64,000 bases of DNA from NCBI GenBank assembly GCA_022813625.1, contig JAKLMB010000008.1:186001-250000 (forward strand), read 5' to 3'. The translations under genes and the position numbers were made by a program. The stretch's first letter is position 1. Every line of letters begins with the position of its first letter. Source of the DNA: Aaosphaeria pasadenensis. Taxonomy: Eukaryota; Ascomycota; Dothideomycetes; Pleosporales. The notes below the pieces were generated by a model. It had not been told where the DNA came from and ran no database searches. It was given only the letters and a program-made list of their open reading frames with translations. Below are positions 34,612-44,965 of this stretch, piece by piece.

Positions 34612-36148
34612 ATGACTTCTTCGCTCCCGGGGACTCGCGACCCGCCGGTATCGCAGTTCGACCTCAGCACGTACTGGGGGCGCGTCAAGCATGCGGCGAA
34701 TATTTCAGACCCGAGGTGAGAATTACAATTATTTTCTAGCTTGTTGTGGGGGGAATTTCATGCACATTTTGGTGTATGGATTTTTTTTATGGGGCGGCGA
34801 TGGTGCTATGGATTGGTCTACGGAAAGCGCGTGAGTGGATGTCACACGATCGCATGCGAAAACTGCACACACATACACCACGGGAGAGGGATTGTATATA
34901 TGGGGAGTAGGAATTGGGATACAGAAGGCTAATGCGAACGCAACAGAACGCTCCTCACGTCCGCGGCGGGCCTCGACAATGCGAAGCGACTCATCACCTC
35001 GTACAAGATGGGCAAGGCGCAGGAGATGACGCCGGAGCTGTGGCAGGCGAAGAAGATTATCGATTCGACGATACATCCAGGTTCGTTTTCTCGCTGCCCT
35101 CCTCTACAGGTTACGTTACACTTGGAGAAAACGGGTATTTAAGATATGGGAATGGTGGATGATAAAGGCGTTGTGAGAGAAGAGAAGCTGATTTGGTGAC
35201 TGGTGGGGATAGATACTGGTGAACCTGTGTTCTTGCCGTTTCGCATGTCGTGCTTCATCTTGACGAATTTGGTCGTCACGGCGGGTATGCTTACGCCGGG
35301 TCTGGGGGTAAGTTTTCTCTTTTCTTTTCTATACTTCGACAGTGGGGGAGGAATTGGTTACATTATGAGAAAAACAAGAGCAGAGGGCTCACTATGAGAA
35401 ATTACAGACCGCGGGAACACTAGGCTGGCAAATCACGAACCAGTCCCTCAACGTCGCCATCAACTTCTCCAACGCCAACAAGTCGACCCCTCTATCCACC
35501 AGCACAATCGTAAAGTCCTACTTCCTCGCCGTCAGCGCCTCCTGCGGTGTAGCCCTCGGCCTCAACTCCCTCGTCCCGCGCATGAAGAGCCTCTCCCCGA
35601 ACGCCAAGATGGTCGCCGGCCGTCTCGTCCCCTTCGCAGCCGTCGCCGTCGCGGGTGTCCTCAACGTATTCCTCATGCGCGGCGAGGAGATCCGCCAGGG
35701 CATCAACGTGTTCCCCGTGCTCAGCGAGGAGGAGAAGAAGAGGGTGGAGAGCGGGGAGTTGGAGGTCGCGCCGTTGGGAAAGAGTAGGAAGGCGGCGACG
35801 CTGGCGGTCGGAGAGACGGCGATTAGTCGTGTGCTCAATGCCACGCCGATCATGGTGCTGCCGCCGTTGGTGCTGGTCAGGCTGCAGAAGACGGAGTGGT
35901 TGAAGCAGAGGCCGAGGATGGTCACGCCGGTTAACCTTGGTATGTTCTACTTTTTGAAATGCATTGGGGGATTGAAAGGGCTAATAGTGAGGGGCTTAGG
36001 TCTTATCTTCGGCACCTCGATATTCGCTCTCCCGTTGGCACTCGCTGCGTTCCCGCAACGTCAGGCTGTCAGTGCTAACTCGCTGGAGCCGGAGTTCCAC
36101 GAGCGAGGCGGAAAGGATGGATTGGTTGAATTTAACCGTGGCATATGA
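34612..36148 (+). CDS. Sideroflexin, mitochondrial amino-acid carrier
   Basis: Exons 34612–34715, 34947–35080, 35213–35307, 35408–35939 and 36000–36148 give 337 residues, the usual sideroflexin length; all introns are GT–AG and the phases agree (2, 1, 0, 1). Family motifs are present: FDLSTYWGRVKHAANISDPR at the N-terminus, the signature HPDTGEPVFLPFRMS across intron 2, and GWQITNQSLNVAINFSNAN. Four to five hydrophobic helices follow, including ILTNLVVTAGMLTPGLG, FLAVSASCGVALGLNSL and IFALPLALAAFP. Sideroflexins sit in the mitochondrial inner membrane; human SFXN1 carries serine for one-carbon metabolism, and the yeast homologue is Fsf1. It is single-copy and ordinary here. Confidence 0.93.
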
Positions 36149-37060
36149 ACGTAGTTCATCATTGCACATAAAGGCTGGAAGAATTTCCTTAGTGAGGAGA
36201 GGCCACGACCTTACAGATTCTAGCGTCCTGTAGATACAATGTCTTCATGGGACGATGTTTACCAACAGGCCTGACGGTATTATTGGAGGGCAGATGATGA
36301 GTATATAGTTATACACAGCAACATAGAATACTGATGAACTGACTCAGTCGGTCAGTTAGTCATGGAATGGGAATGGGAATGCCGCATTGGGAGATAGAGA
36401 TGGTGGTGGTCGGATGCGGTGAAGGAAATGCTTCTGATTGGCTGGAGGCCGGAGGTGGTCGGAGCTGCCCTTCGAGATATCTCGAGGAAAGAGAATATTG
36501 GGTCAATTACCACATAGAAACCCTCGAATTATATAGAGTCATAGACATGTATATTCCAGCAGCTTCTGTGCACATTATTTACGTACAATTACATAAATAA
36601 TAAGGGCCACCAGCGTGATCTCTGGGCATAGAGTTGCCTACGCTGTGGCGGGCGTAGTCAAAGGTGGCCTTTCGGAAACGCCAAAGAGCCAGGTGTCATC
36701 GTGCAGGGGGAACCTGAATCTCTTGGGTGGTCGACTATCATCACACTCCCCACAGCATTTCAATCTTATTATCTTATTATACAAGCACATCACTCCATAG
36801 CCTCACTGCTGCTGGATGCGTATACCTGTCCTCTAGGGAATAGAGTTCCCATTTCCTTCCCTCAGTTCCCCCCGAACAATCTTTGATTCTGCTTTGTTCC
36901 TACCACTACACACTTATTGCTCCTCCTACGTAACATTTTGGAGCTAGCCACGAGCATACATCCCACCTCACCTCCGAATCCTCTCCGCAATCCTCTTCTA
37001 CATCCACAACCACACATTCTCTCCTCCTCTTCTCCACTTCCCCAAAATCACACACACACA
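36149..37060. other. Intergenic, no gene seen
   Basis: This 0.9 kb stretch holds the 3' region of the sideroflexin gene and the promoter and leader of the Lhs1-like gene, which ends in a pyrimidine-rich run and a CA repeat just before the start codon. Confidence 0.55.
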
Positions 37061-40000
37061 ATGGCTCCTCCAGGCCGACGGAGAGGCGCCATGTCCCCTC
37101 TAACAATTCTACTCGGCCTCATCTTCCTCTTCTCCTCCACCGCCTCCGCCGCTTCAGCAGTCCTCGGAGTCGATCTCGGAACAGAATATATCAAGGCCGT
37201 TCTGGTAAAGCCAGGAATCCCCCTCGAAATCGTCCTAACCAAGGACTCCAAGCGAAAGGAGACCAGCGCCGTCGCATTCAAGCCCTCCAAGAGCGGTGCT
37301 CTTGCCTCGGGCTCCTTCCCCGAGCGATTCTACGGCAGCGATGCGGTCGCCCTCGCGGCGCGATTCCCTAGCAACGTATACCCGAACCTGAAGCAGCTCT
37401 TGGGCGTCAAGGCTGACGACCCGGCTGTCGGCTTGTTCTCTGAGAGATACCCTGCGCTGCAGGTCACCGGCACCGAGGGCAGGAAGACGGTCAGCTTGAA
37501 CAGTGGCATCTTCGCCGAGGGCGAGGGCTCTTTCTCCGTGGAGGAATTGCTCGCCATGGAGCTCCAGAACCTTAAGGAAAATGCGCTCGCTCTCGCGGGC
37601 AAGGACTCGACCGTCCGGGACGTCGTCTTCACCGTCCCGCCATTTTTCACTGTCGAGGAGAGGCGCGCGCTTGAGGTTTCGGCCAAGCTTGCGGGCTTGA
37701 ATGTCCTCAACGTGGTCACTGATGGTCTGGCGGTCGGTATCAACTATGCGACCAGCAGGACCTTCCCCGTCGTCACAGACGGTGGAAAGCCAGAGATCCA
37801 TTTGGTCTTCGACATGGGTGCTGGCTCCGCCTCTGCTACCGTTCTCAAGTTCCAGGGCAAGCAGGTCAAGGATGTTGGACGTTTCAACAAGACTGTCCAG
37901 GAGATTCAGGTCCTCGGCACTGGCTGGGACAGGACTCTCGGTGGTGACGCATTGAACCAGCTCATTGTGAACGATATGGTGGAGAGCTTCGTGGCATCCC
38001 CGGCTGCGAAGAGCGCATCGGTCACTACTGAGCAGGTTAAGGCTCATGGTCGTGCCGCTTCGAAGCTCTGGAAGGACGCGGAGAAGTTGCGCCAGGTTCT
38101 GAGTGCCAACACCGAGACTCACGCATTTTTCGAGGGCCTATACGACGATGTTGACTTCCGCTACAAGGCCACCCGGGCGAGATTCGAGGAACTTGCTGCA
38201 GAGCACGCTGCCAGAGTCGACGGCCCCATCAACCGTGCTCTTGAGGCTGCTGGACTTACCGTTGCCGACATTGACTCTTTCATCGTCCACGGTGGCGCCA
38301 CTCGCACTCCCTTCGTCCAGAGCCGCCTCGAGGCAATTGCTGGAAAGTCCAAGATCAGGGCCAACGTCAACTCGGACGAGGCTGCCGTGTTCGGAGCTGC
38401 CTTCAAGGCCGCTGGTCTCAGCCCATCGTTCCGTGTCAAGGAGATCCGTGACCAGGACACTCAGGGCTACACTCACGGAATTCAATACCAATTCAATCTC
38501 AAGGACCGCGATCAGAAGATCTTCACCCCTTTGACCAAGATCGGCGCCACCAAGGACATTCCATTCCAGATGATGGGCGAGTTTGAGTTCACCATGTACC
38601 AGGCTGTTCCTAGAGCTGGCGACTCTGTCACCAAGGAGCCTGTCTTGCACTTCAAGAGCGGCAACCTTACCCGCGCTGTCACCAAGATGATCGACACCGA
38701 CGGCTGTGACAGGGACAGCTTCAACAACTACGTTCAGGTCCGTCTGAGCCCCATCACCGGCACGCCTGAGGTCACTTCCGCTTGGGTCACTTGCGTTGCG
38801 GAAGTTGAGGAATCCAAGGGTGGCATCGTCGATGGCATCAAGGGCTTCTTTGGCGGTGGTAAGAAGGAGCAGGAGCCTATTAAGGAGGGTGAGAGCGCTT
38901 CGGAATCCTCTTCGTCCTCAACGGCGTCTGGTTCATCGAGCGCAGCCGATGCTGAGCCTTCTGAGGCAGCAAAGGGTGGCAAGAAGAAGACTGAGATCAA
39001 GTCGGCCATCACATACCAGGTCACTCAGCAAGGCTATGAGAAGCACCCCCGAAAGGAGATGAAGAGAATGCAGGATAGGTGAGTCCTTACATACAAAGAT
39101 CACATTTACACAGAAGCTAATAAGAATCCAGACTCGAGGCTTTTGACAAGTCTGACCGTTCCCGTCGCACCCGTGAAGAGGTTCTCAACTCCCTTGAGGC
39201 CTTTACCTACCGTGCACGTGACTACCTCGAGGACGAGTCCTTCATCGCCGCATCCACCGCATCGATTCGCTCTCAGCTCGAGGAGAAGCTCAGCGCTGCC
39301 TCTGACTGGATCTACTCTGAGGGTGCGGATGCTGCAGAGGATGTTCTCAGTGCCCGTCTCAAGGAGTTGAAGGATCTCGTCGACCCTGTTCTCGCTCGCC
39401 AGAACGAAGCCGAGAGCCGTCCCGGCGCCATCAAAGAGCTTAAGGAAGGTCTCGCGGGCTTGGAAAGCGTCATTCCCATGGTTAAGGAGTCTATCGAGAG
39501 CGCATCCAAGGCCGCCGAAGAGGCTTCCAAATCCGCCGCTGAGGCTTCTGCCTCTGCCGCAGCATCCAGTGCTGCGGCATCTGAGACACCATCTCCCGAC
39601 CCTCTCGCCGAGCTTGAGGACGATGATCTTCTCAAGTCCTCCTCTGCGTCTTCTACCACCGAGGAGCCCGTTTTCCCTACTGCCATCAACATCTACACCG
39701 AACAAGACGTGACCATCCTCGAGGAAACCGTATCAAAAGCTAAAGCCTGGATCCTGGAGAAGGAGACTGCGCAATCGAAATTGGGCGCATCAGACGACGC
39801 CGCGGTCAGCATCCAGGAACTCAAGGAGCAGACAAAGAAGCTCAACGACGTTGTCATGCAGATGATGACCAAGAAGTTCAACGCCATGAACCAGCAACAG
39901 AAGCCCAAGAAGCCCAAGGCCTCCAAACCCAAGAAGTCCAAGAAGTCCAAGAAGGCTGCTAAGGACGAGAAGAAGAAGAAGGCCGCCGAGGCAGAGAAGC

Positions 40001-40245
40001 CCGCGAAGGAGCCAACGGAGGAAGAGCTGCAAGAGGCTCTCGAGAAGGCGGGCATCAAGGGTGAGGGAGTCAAATTCAAGAACCTGGGCGACAAGTTCAA
40101 GAAGAACATTGAGTCTGAGGATGGCCGAATTCTCACCCGTCTCGACCTAGGCGAGGATGCTACTGAGGAGGAGATTCTCGCGGCGTTGAATGCCGCCACC
40201 CAGGAGCAAGACAAGGATGCTAAGGTCAAGCACGACGAACTATAG
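37061..40245 (+). CDS. LHS1: ER-lumen Hsp70 family chaperone, Lhs1/Grp170 type
   Basis: Exons 37061–39078 and 39132–40245 give 1043 residues; the intron is GTGAGT…TCCAG in phase 2. A signal peptide (about residues 1–33, LTILLGLIFLFSSTASAASA) precedes an Hsp70 nucleotide-binding domain with VLGVDLGTEYIKAVLV, DMGAGSASATVL and FIVHGGATRTPFVQ. A beta domain and a long acidic, Ser- and Lys-rich helical tail (KKPKASKPKKSKKSKK) follow. The protein ends KHDEL, an HDEL-type ER-retention signal. Grp170/Lhs1 proteins act as nucleotide exchange factors for Kar2/BiP and as holdases during protein import and folding. The length fits the family. The start at 37061 opens the signal peptide; the in-frame upstream extension would bury it. 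Confidence 0.93.
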
Positions 40246-40601
40246 AGTCGTGAAGGAGACGATGAACGAATAGAAAAACGGAAATGTGTATATGAGACCC
40301 CCAATTACCTGTACCCTTCAAATCTTCAGCCAACAACAATTGTATGTTCAAAAATTCTCAAAATGCGATCTTCGTAGCAAGTCATCAGTACGACGAAGAG
40401 AAATGCCATTCATCTGAAACCCTAAGGATACTCCAATAGAATCTTACCTACATAGCTATAGCTATATATGTTAAATGAACAACATCGTTCTCTCATGATA
40501 TCAATTCCATCCATTGTATTGTTCAGAGTCATCAGCCTCCTTTTCCTTCTCCCGAACGTACGCATCCACACTCACCACCACATTGACTAGCAGTACCACT
40601 A
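40246..40601. other. Convergent 3' regions
   Basis: This 356-nt gap between convergent genes is AT-rich, as expected for two 3' untranslated regions. No feature seen. Confidence 0.55.
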
Positions 40602-42371
40602 TCACAGTCCCGCCAACCCACCGACCACTTTGACGACAGCCGGCACACTTGTCAACGCCACCATCACCAACCCAAACACACTCATCGCCAGACTCGAAAA
40701 CGCCGCAGCACGAGGATCCGTCCTCAGCAACATGGCCGTCGCCAGCGCCGAGCTATTCGCCCCAAGCGTAATACCGCGTGTGATATAGTCATCTATCCCC
40801 ACAAATTAGCCTCGTACCCTACGTATCATAACACTCAAACATGACTGGGGAAAGGAGATATAAGAATACTTACCACTCGGCACCCTACACCAATCCAGCA
40901 CCCTCCCTCCGACCAACACCCCCAGCACACCACTGACAATACACAACACCGCCACGACCGACTCATCGCCGCCGAGGTTCCTCGTCGCGGGGCTCGCGAG
41001 CGCGAGCGTGAGACTCCGACTCGCGAACGACAGGGCGCGCGGGGCCGCGATTCCGATGGCCGAGCACAGGGGCGGATACAGGAACAGGGATGCCAAAGCG
41101 AGAGAGAGCGTCGGCAGGAGGAGCACGGGGACGTGGGAGCGCAGGTCGTGGCGGTGGGTGTACATGGGGAGGGCGAGCGCGACGATGGACGCCGAGAGGA
41201 TGGCGCTGAAGATCTGGGATGTGCCTGTCCCTGTCCCTGGATGGTGGGAAGGTGAGGGGCGCGAGTTTAAGAGGAGTGAGGAGAGGGTGGGTCCGGATTG
41301 GTACGATCTTAGGGCCACAGCGAGGCTTTGGGATCGGGACAATGCGAGGAGGTAGAGCAGGAGGATGGTGAGGCATGATGAGAGGAGGACGGGGTGGAGG
41401 ACGCGTTGGTATTTAGGCGAGAGGGATTGCGCGGCGAAGAATGCGAGAACATTCAGGGGGAGCTGGGCGGGAGTCGCGTACGGGGTCGTGTAGTAGAGTG
41501 GGAGGCCGATCAGGGTAAAGATGGTCAGGTAGGTTGCGGTGTCGAGGTGGTAGTTTATCGTTGCGGCCCATCTTTGGGAGCGGCTTAGGGGAGGAGGGTC
41601 CTGTCGGGGTTGTGGTGTTGAAGTGTTACCATCGTGCGTTGTCCCGTTGATGGTGGAGAGGTCTTGGATGTGGAGTGGGTGTTGAAGGTCCTGGAGTGTT
41701 GGGCTTGGGGGCGATAGAGGGGTGTCTATGTTGGACACGTTCCATATTGATGAACCCGTCCGGGAGGGATTGGGTGTTGAGGTTCCGGATGGTTGGGGCG
41801 TCGTCGCTGTCAGAGGGATGGTGTCGGTCTGCGGGCCTGTCTCTTCAGCTCGTTCAACCAGTGCTCGTTTTGGGGATCCTAGAAGGAGGGAGAGTCCTCG
41901 CACAAAAAATGCGGTTGCTGCTGTGACTACGACGTATCCAATGACTGAGTTGTAGACTGTGAGTATATACCAAACACATGTTCTGTTGAGTTACTCACAT
42001 AGGACAGCGAGAATCTTTCCGACTTCCACCGCGCCGATAGCGGGACTTAGCGGCAGCAGGACGAAGGAAGGGCAGAAGAAGATGTTGATCCAGCGCAGCA
42101 GAAAGCCAGTCTATATAGCATCAAAGGATATGTCTGGTATTGTGAATTGGTGGAATCAACGTACCGAAGGCTCAATGAGGCGAATGAATCTTTTGGTACG
42201 TTTGTCGCCGAGAATGAGATCGCTCAGGATGAGACCGAAGAATAGAAGAACCATGCAGGCCACAGAGGCTGGAAACGGCACTCCTGTCAGACTGATGAGT
42301 CTCTCGACCCCAAAGATTGCCATCATGATACAGAATACCCCAAATGGAACTATTATCCAGGCATGGAGCAT
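40602..42371 (-). CDS. LrgA–LrgB fusion membrane protein (CidA/B, PLGG1-like)
   Basis: Exons 42371–42165, 42110–41999, 41956–40874 and 40792–40602 give 530 residues; introns are GT–AG with matching phases. The N-terminal LrgA half has paired hydrophobic helices (WIIVPFGVFCIMMAIFGV; FPASVACMVLLFFGLILSDLIL) and FFCPSFVLLPLSPAIG. A polar linker of about 115 residues (PLTATTPQPSGTSTP…) leads into an LrgB half with many helices and the family motif DDYITRGITLGANSSALATAMLL-DPRAAA at the C-terminus. Plant PLGG1 of this fusion type exports glycolate and glycerate from chloroplasts; bacterial CidA/LrgA act like holins. The fungal substrate is unknown. I start at the ATG at 42371, because an expected upstream exon (42501–42445) has no usable acceptor. 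Confidence 0.75.
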
Positions 42372-42444
42372 GCGGCGCCAAGAAGATGACCCGATATAGA
42401 GGCGATGTCAGCGACAGTAAGTATAAAATGGTTAGATCAGGTAC

Positions 42445-42501
42445 CAATTGCAATGCTTTGAAGCCGTCCTTTACTAGGCCGGGAAGATGTCCCGCCGCCA
42501 T
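42445..42501 (-). other. Candidate first exon of the LrgAB gene, acceptor missing
   Basis: This ATG frame encodes MAAGHLPGLVKDGFKALQL, which looks like the N-terminus of fungal LrgAB proteins, and it ends at a GTACCT donor. A branch-like CTAAC and a CTGAC follow. No AG occurs before the in-frame WRRM codons that would start the next exon; the acceptor would be expected near 42390–42395, where the sequence reads TATATCGGG. It may be a mutated splice site, unusual splicing, or an assembly error. Confidence 0.35.
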
Positions 42502-43403
42502 TTTAACGTAGACAGAACTATGTCGAGAGGAGCAATGTCTTTACGCTGACACTTGTATAACTTATAAGATATTAATCGTTCGATTAAGTAGTTATTGCTA
42601 GCAAGACGCTATCGGCCCGTCTCTATCCGCCTTCCGGCTTGTGGTCAAGATTTGCATGCACGTTGGACACATCCTATAAAAAAGTGTTGTGTGTCTTTGA
42701 TCATGTAAGTCCCTCTTTAAATACCTAGTCAGATGGGACACAGAATAATTGGATGGTTGGCGAGATTGGAATCATTTTTGTTCGCTGTACCATGGAGCAT
42801 CGACGTTGGCATTGCCAGTGTGCCGGTCAAGGTCCGATTAAGGTTGGATGAATGAACCAATCAAGAACGGTACCATCCCTCGAGTGCTAGTCTATCAAGA
42901 AAAGCTCGCATCCTTCCATCGCTCCATTTTCGTCGATAATGCTTCGTCGGAGACGCCAAACATATATACATATCATACCTCTAGATTGTATTGTTATTCG
43001 CGTTGAACGCCTCGCAATCATGGTCCAGAGATGGGGGCACCAGGTCTGTTCACGTTCAGCCCTTCTGCGCCCTTGTTCCAGTGAATGAATTATTCTTAAG
43101 GCTACAGTTGAGGCAATGGTCAGTGTACACCTTCTCGTTTCCAACTTCACTCCTTTGTTTCACCCCAACATTGTGTATATTAAATGAACACCAACTGGCA
43201 TTCTCTTCTCCATGTTATATAAGAACCGTCGGCAGACTGTTCCTTCTCCCCTCCCAAGCTGCCTTGTTTAATCAACCCGACAACCACATTCAATCCAACA
43301 CCATTGCTTCGATCACAATTACGAAACCTCAGACTCGTACAGCCTACGTCAGATTGGTTTCTCACATTCTCTCCAACGAGAATTCCACTCCCAACCCTTC
43401 ATC
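42502..43403. other. Divergent intergenic region
   Basis: This 0.9 kb stretch lies between the divergent LrgAB and F-box/R3H-like genes. TATAAAAAAG near 42676 is TATA-like. No gene seen. Confidence 0.55.
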
Positions 43404-44777
43404 ATGGCTTGTCTTACATCTCTTCCGGCAGAGCTTCGCCAGGATATCCTCGTACGCCTCTTCCCCGATTCAATATCTATCTCCCACCCGTGGCGGTCTC
43501 TGGTAATCCTCCTCCATATCAATCGCATCTTACGCCACGACACCGCTCTCTTGATCAACCTATGGACGCCTATTTCCTTCGTATCCCGTCCGTCGCAACT
43601 ACAGGCTCCCAACAATGACTTCCGGCAAGACATTCCTGTATACCTCACTCCAGATTCACTACTGTCTATACCCTTCCCGTGGCAGTCTCTCATTACCCCC
43701 TTCCTTGCGACGCACAATCTACAATTGAGCACGAGTGTCCTGAAGACTTGTGGAGTACCTACTTCCGCCGTATCCCGCCTATCGCAACTTCAAGCTTCCG
43801 ACTGTAACTTCCGTCCAAACTTTCTGATTGATGGCAACCCCTACACGGCAAAACCATGCCAGCTCACTCTGTCTATCTTCGAAGACTCAAAGGCGAGGGC
43901 CATTACATGGGCAAATCAAATGATACTCTGGGCTCCCCGAGGATGGGTCCCTCACGCCGAACTCGTCCAGGCTTGGATCGATGCCGTTCCGAACCTCCCC
44001 TCGAACCCTGAGGAGATCCATCTCGATGTCACGCCCGTGCCTGCTGATTCCCGACGCAAGCACCCGCTCCAGCTCAGGTCGTATGTCCATGAAAGGAGCG
44101 CACACGATCACTTCCTCGTTTCCCACATTGACGGTGTCTCACGCCTAGTTAGAGATATCAACAAGCGGTTCGGTGGTCGCGTCCCCATTCATCTCACTGG
44201 CTCTTTGAGCGAGAAGAGCGAATTCTTCGTGAACAATGTGCGGTCGAAGTCAGGCGTTGATATCAAATTCAAGGGCACGTGGGTGACAGCTATCGACGCG
44301 CAGTGGCCCAGTATTGCTTATGCAGCCTCAACGCTCGCGCATCTAGGGCAAGTGAAGAAAGGGAAAGGGAAAGGGAAAGGGGCGAATAGGCTTACGCGGT
44401 TCATGAGGATCAAGTGGTCATGGCTGACAAAGTGGGCATTTGCGAAGGTGGTGCATGACTGGGGTAATGATAGGGCTATGGAAGTTCTGACAGCCTTCGC
44501 AAAGTTTGAGATGGATGAGAAGAGTGAGTCCATGAGCTTGGAACCGGTGAGGAAAGATGAGAGGGCTTTGCAGCATCATGTGGCGTATGATCTAGGTCTG
44601 GAGAGTGAGTCATATGGGTCAGGATCGGATAGATATGTTGTTGTGAGCAAGAGGATAACGTTCGAGAACGTGGACACATGTTTGCCTCTTTATAGAGATG
44701 AGATTAAGAGGATGAAGAGGCAAGCTCAGTCTGCAGAGTTTTGGGCGCTTATAGGACGGCCATCACCATTTGGCTAA
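43404..44777 (+). CDS. F-box-like protein with R3H-like C-terminal motif and internal duplication
   Basis: A single exon of 457 residues (ATG in TCATCATGG). The N-terminus TSLPAELRQDILVRLFP is F-box-like. The segment of residues 12–73 is repeated, diverged, at 74–136: RQDI…PDS…PW.SL and SRLSQLQA recur with 62–63-residue spacing, and a third start (FRPNF) follows. The middle is a mixed region with no match I recognise and a KGKGKGKG run. Near residues 385–415 RALQHHVAYDLGLESESYGSGSDR, followed by VVVSKR, fits the R3H fold (Arg-x3-His then a glycine turn), which binds single-stranded nucleic acid in other proteins. F-box proteins hand substrates to SCF ubiquitin ligases. The combination is an inference from motifs; the function is unknown. 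Confidence 0.6.
   Translation: MACLTSLPAELRQDILVRLFPDSISISHPWRSLVILLHINRILRHDTALLINLWTPISFVSRPSQLQAPNNDFRQDIPVYLTPDSLLSIPFPWQSLITPFLATHNLQLSTSVLKTCGVPTSAVSRLSQLQASDCNFRPNFLIDGNPYTAKPCQLTLSIFEDSKARAITWANQMILWAPRGWVPHAELVQAWIDAVPNLPSNPEEIHLDVTPVPADSRRKHPLQLRSYVHERSAHDHFLVSHIDGVSRLVRDINKRFGGRVPIHLTGSLSEKSEFFVNNVRSKSGVDIKFKGTWVTAIDAQWPSIAYAASTLAHLGQVKKGKGKGKGANRLTRFMRIKWSWLTKWAFAKVVHDWGNDRAMEVLTAFAKFEMDEKSESMSLEPVRKDERALQHHVAYDLGLESESYGSGSDRYVVVSKRITFENVDTCLPLYRDEIKRMKRQAQSAEFWALIGRPSPFG
43437..43811 (+). repeat. Diverged tandem duplication inside the F-box-like gene
   Basis: Two ~187-nt units (about 43437–43622 and 43623–43811) encode related 62–63-residue blocks. Shared words at nucleotide level include CGTATCCCG, TCGCAACT and CCGTGGC. 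The frame is kept across both. Confidence 0.7.
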
Positions 44778-44965
44778 AGTAGCTATTTTCTTGTAGACAC
44801 AAATGAAATATCAATCAGGATTTGTTTCCATTCCGCACAAAATTCTTCCCTCTACCCCAAACTGTATACCACCACTGACCCCCAAAGCCTTCCGTGAAGC
44901 AGTACGGTTTCTTTACATGATTACGACTTGGAGTTGAAACAAAGATTTACACTCCTTTCATTCCT

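Noticed and set aside
36917..37060. In-frame extension of the Lhs1-like protein
   Set aside because: It would place ~48 residues before the signal peptide, which is not compatible with ER entry.
37235..38122. 295-residue antisense frame in the Lhs1-like gene
   Set aside because: It is antisense to conserved Hsp70 coding sequence and shares its codon constraint, so it is not an independent gene.
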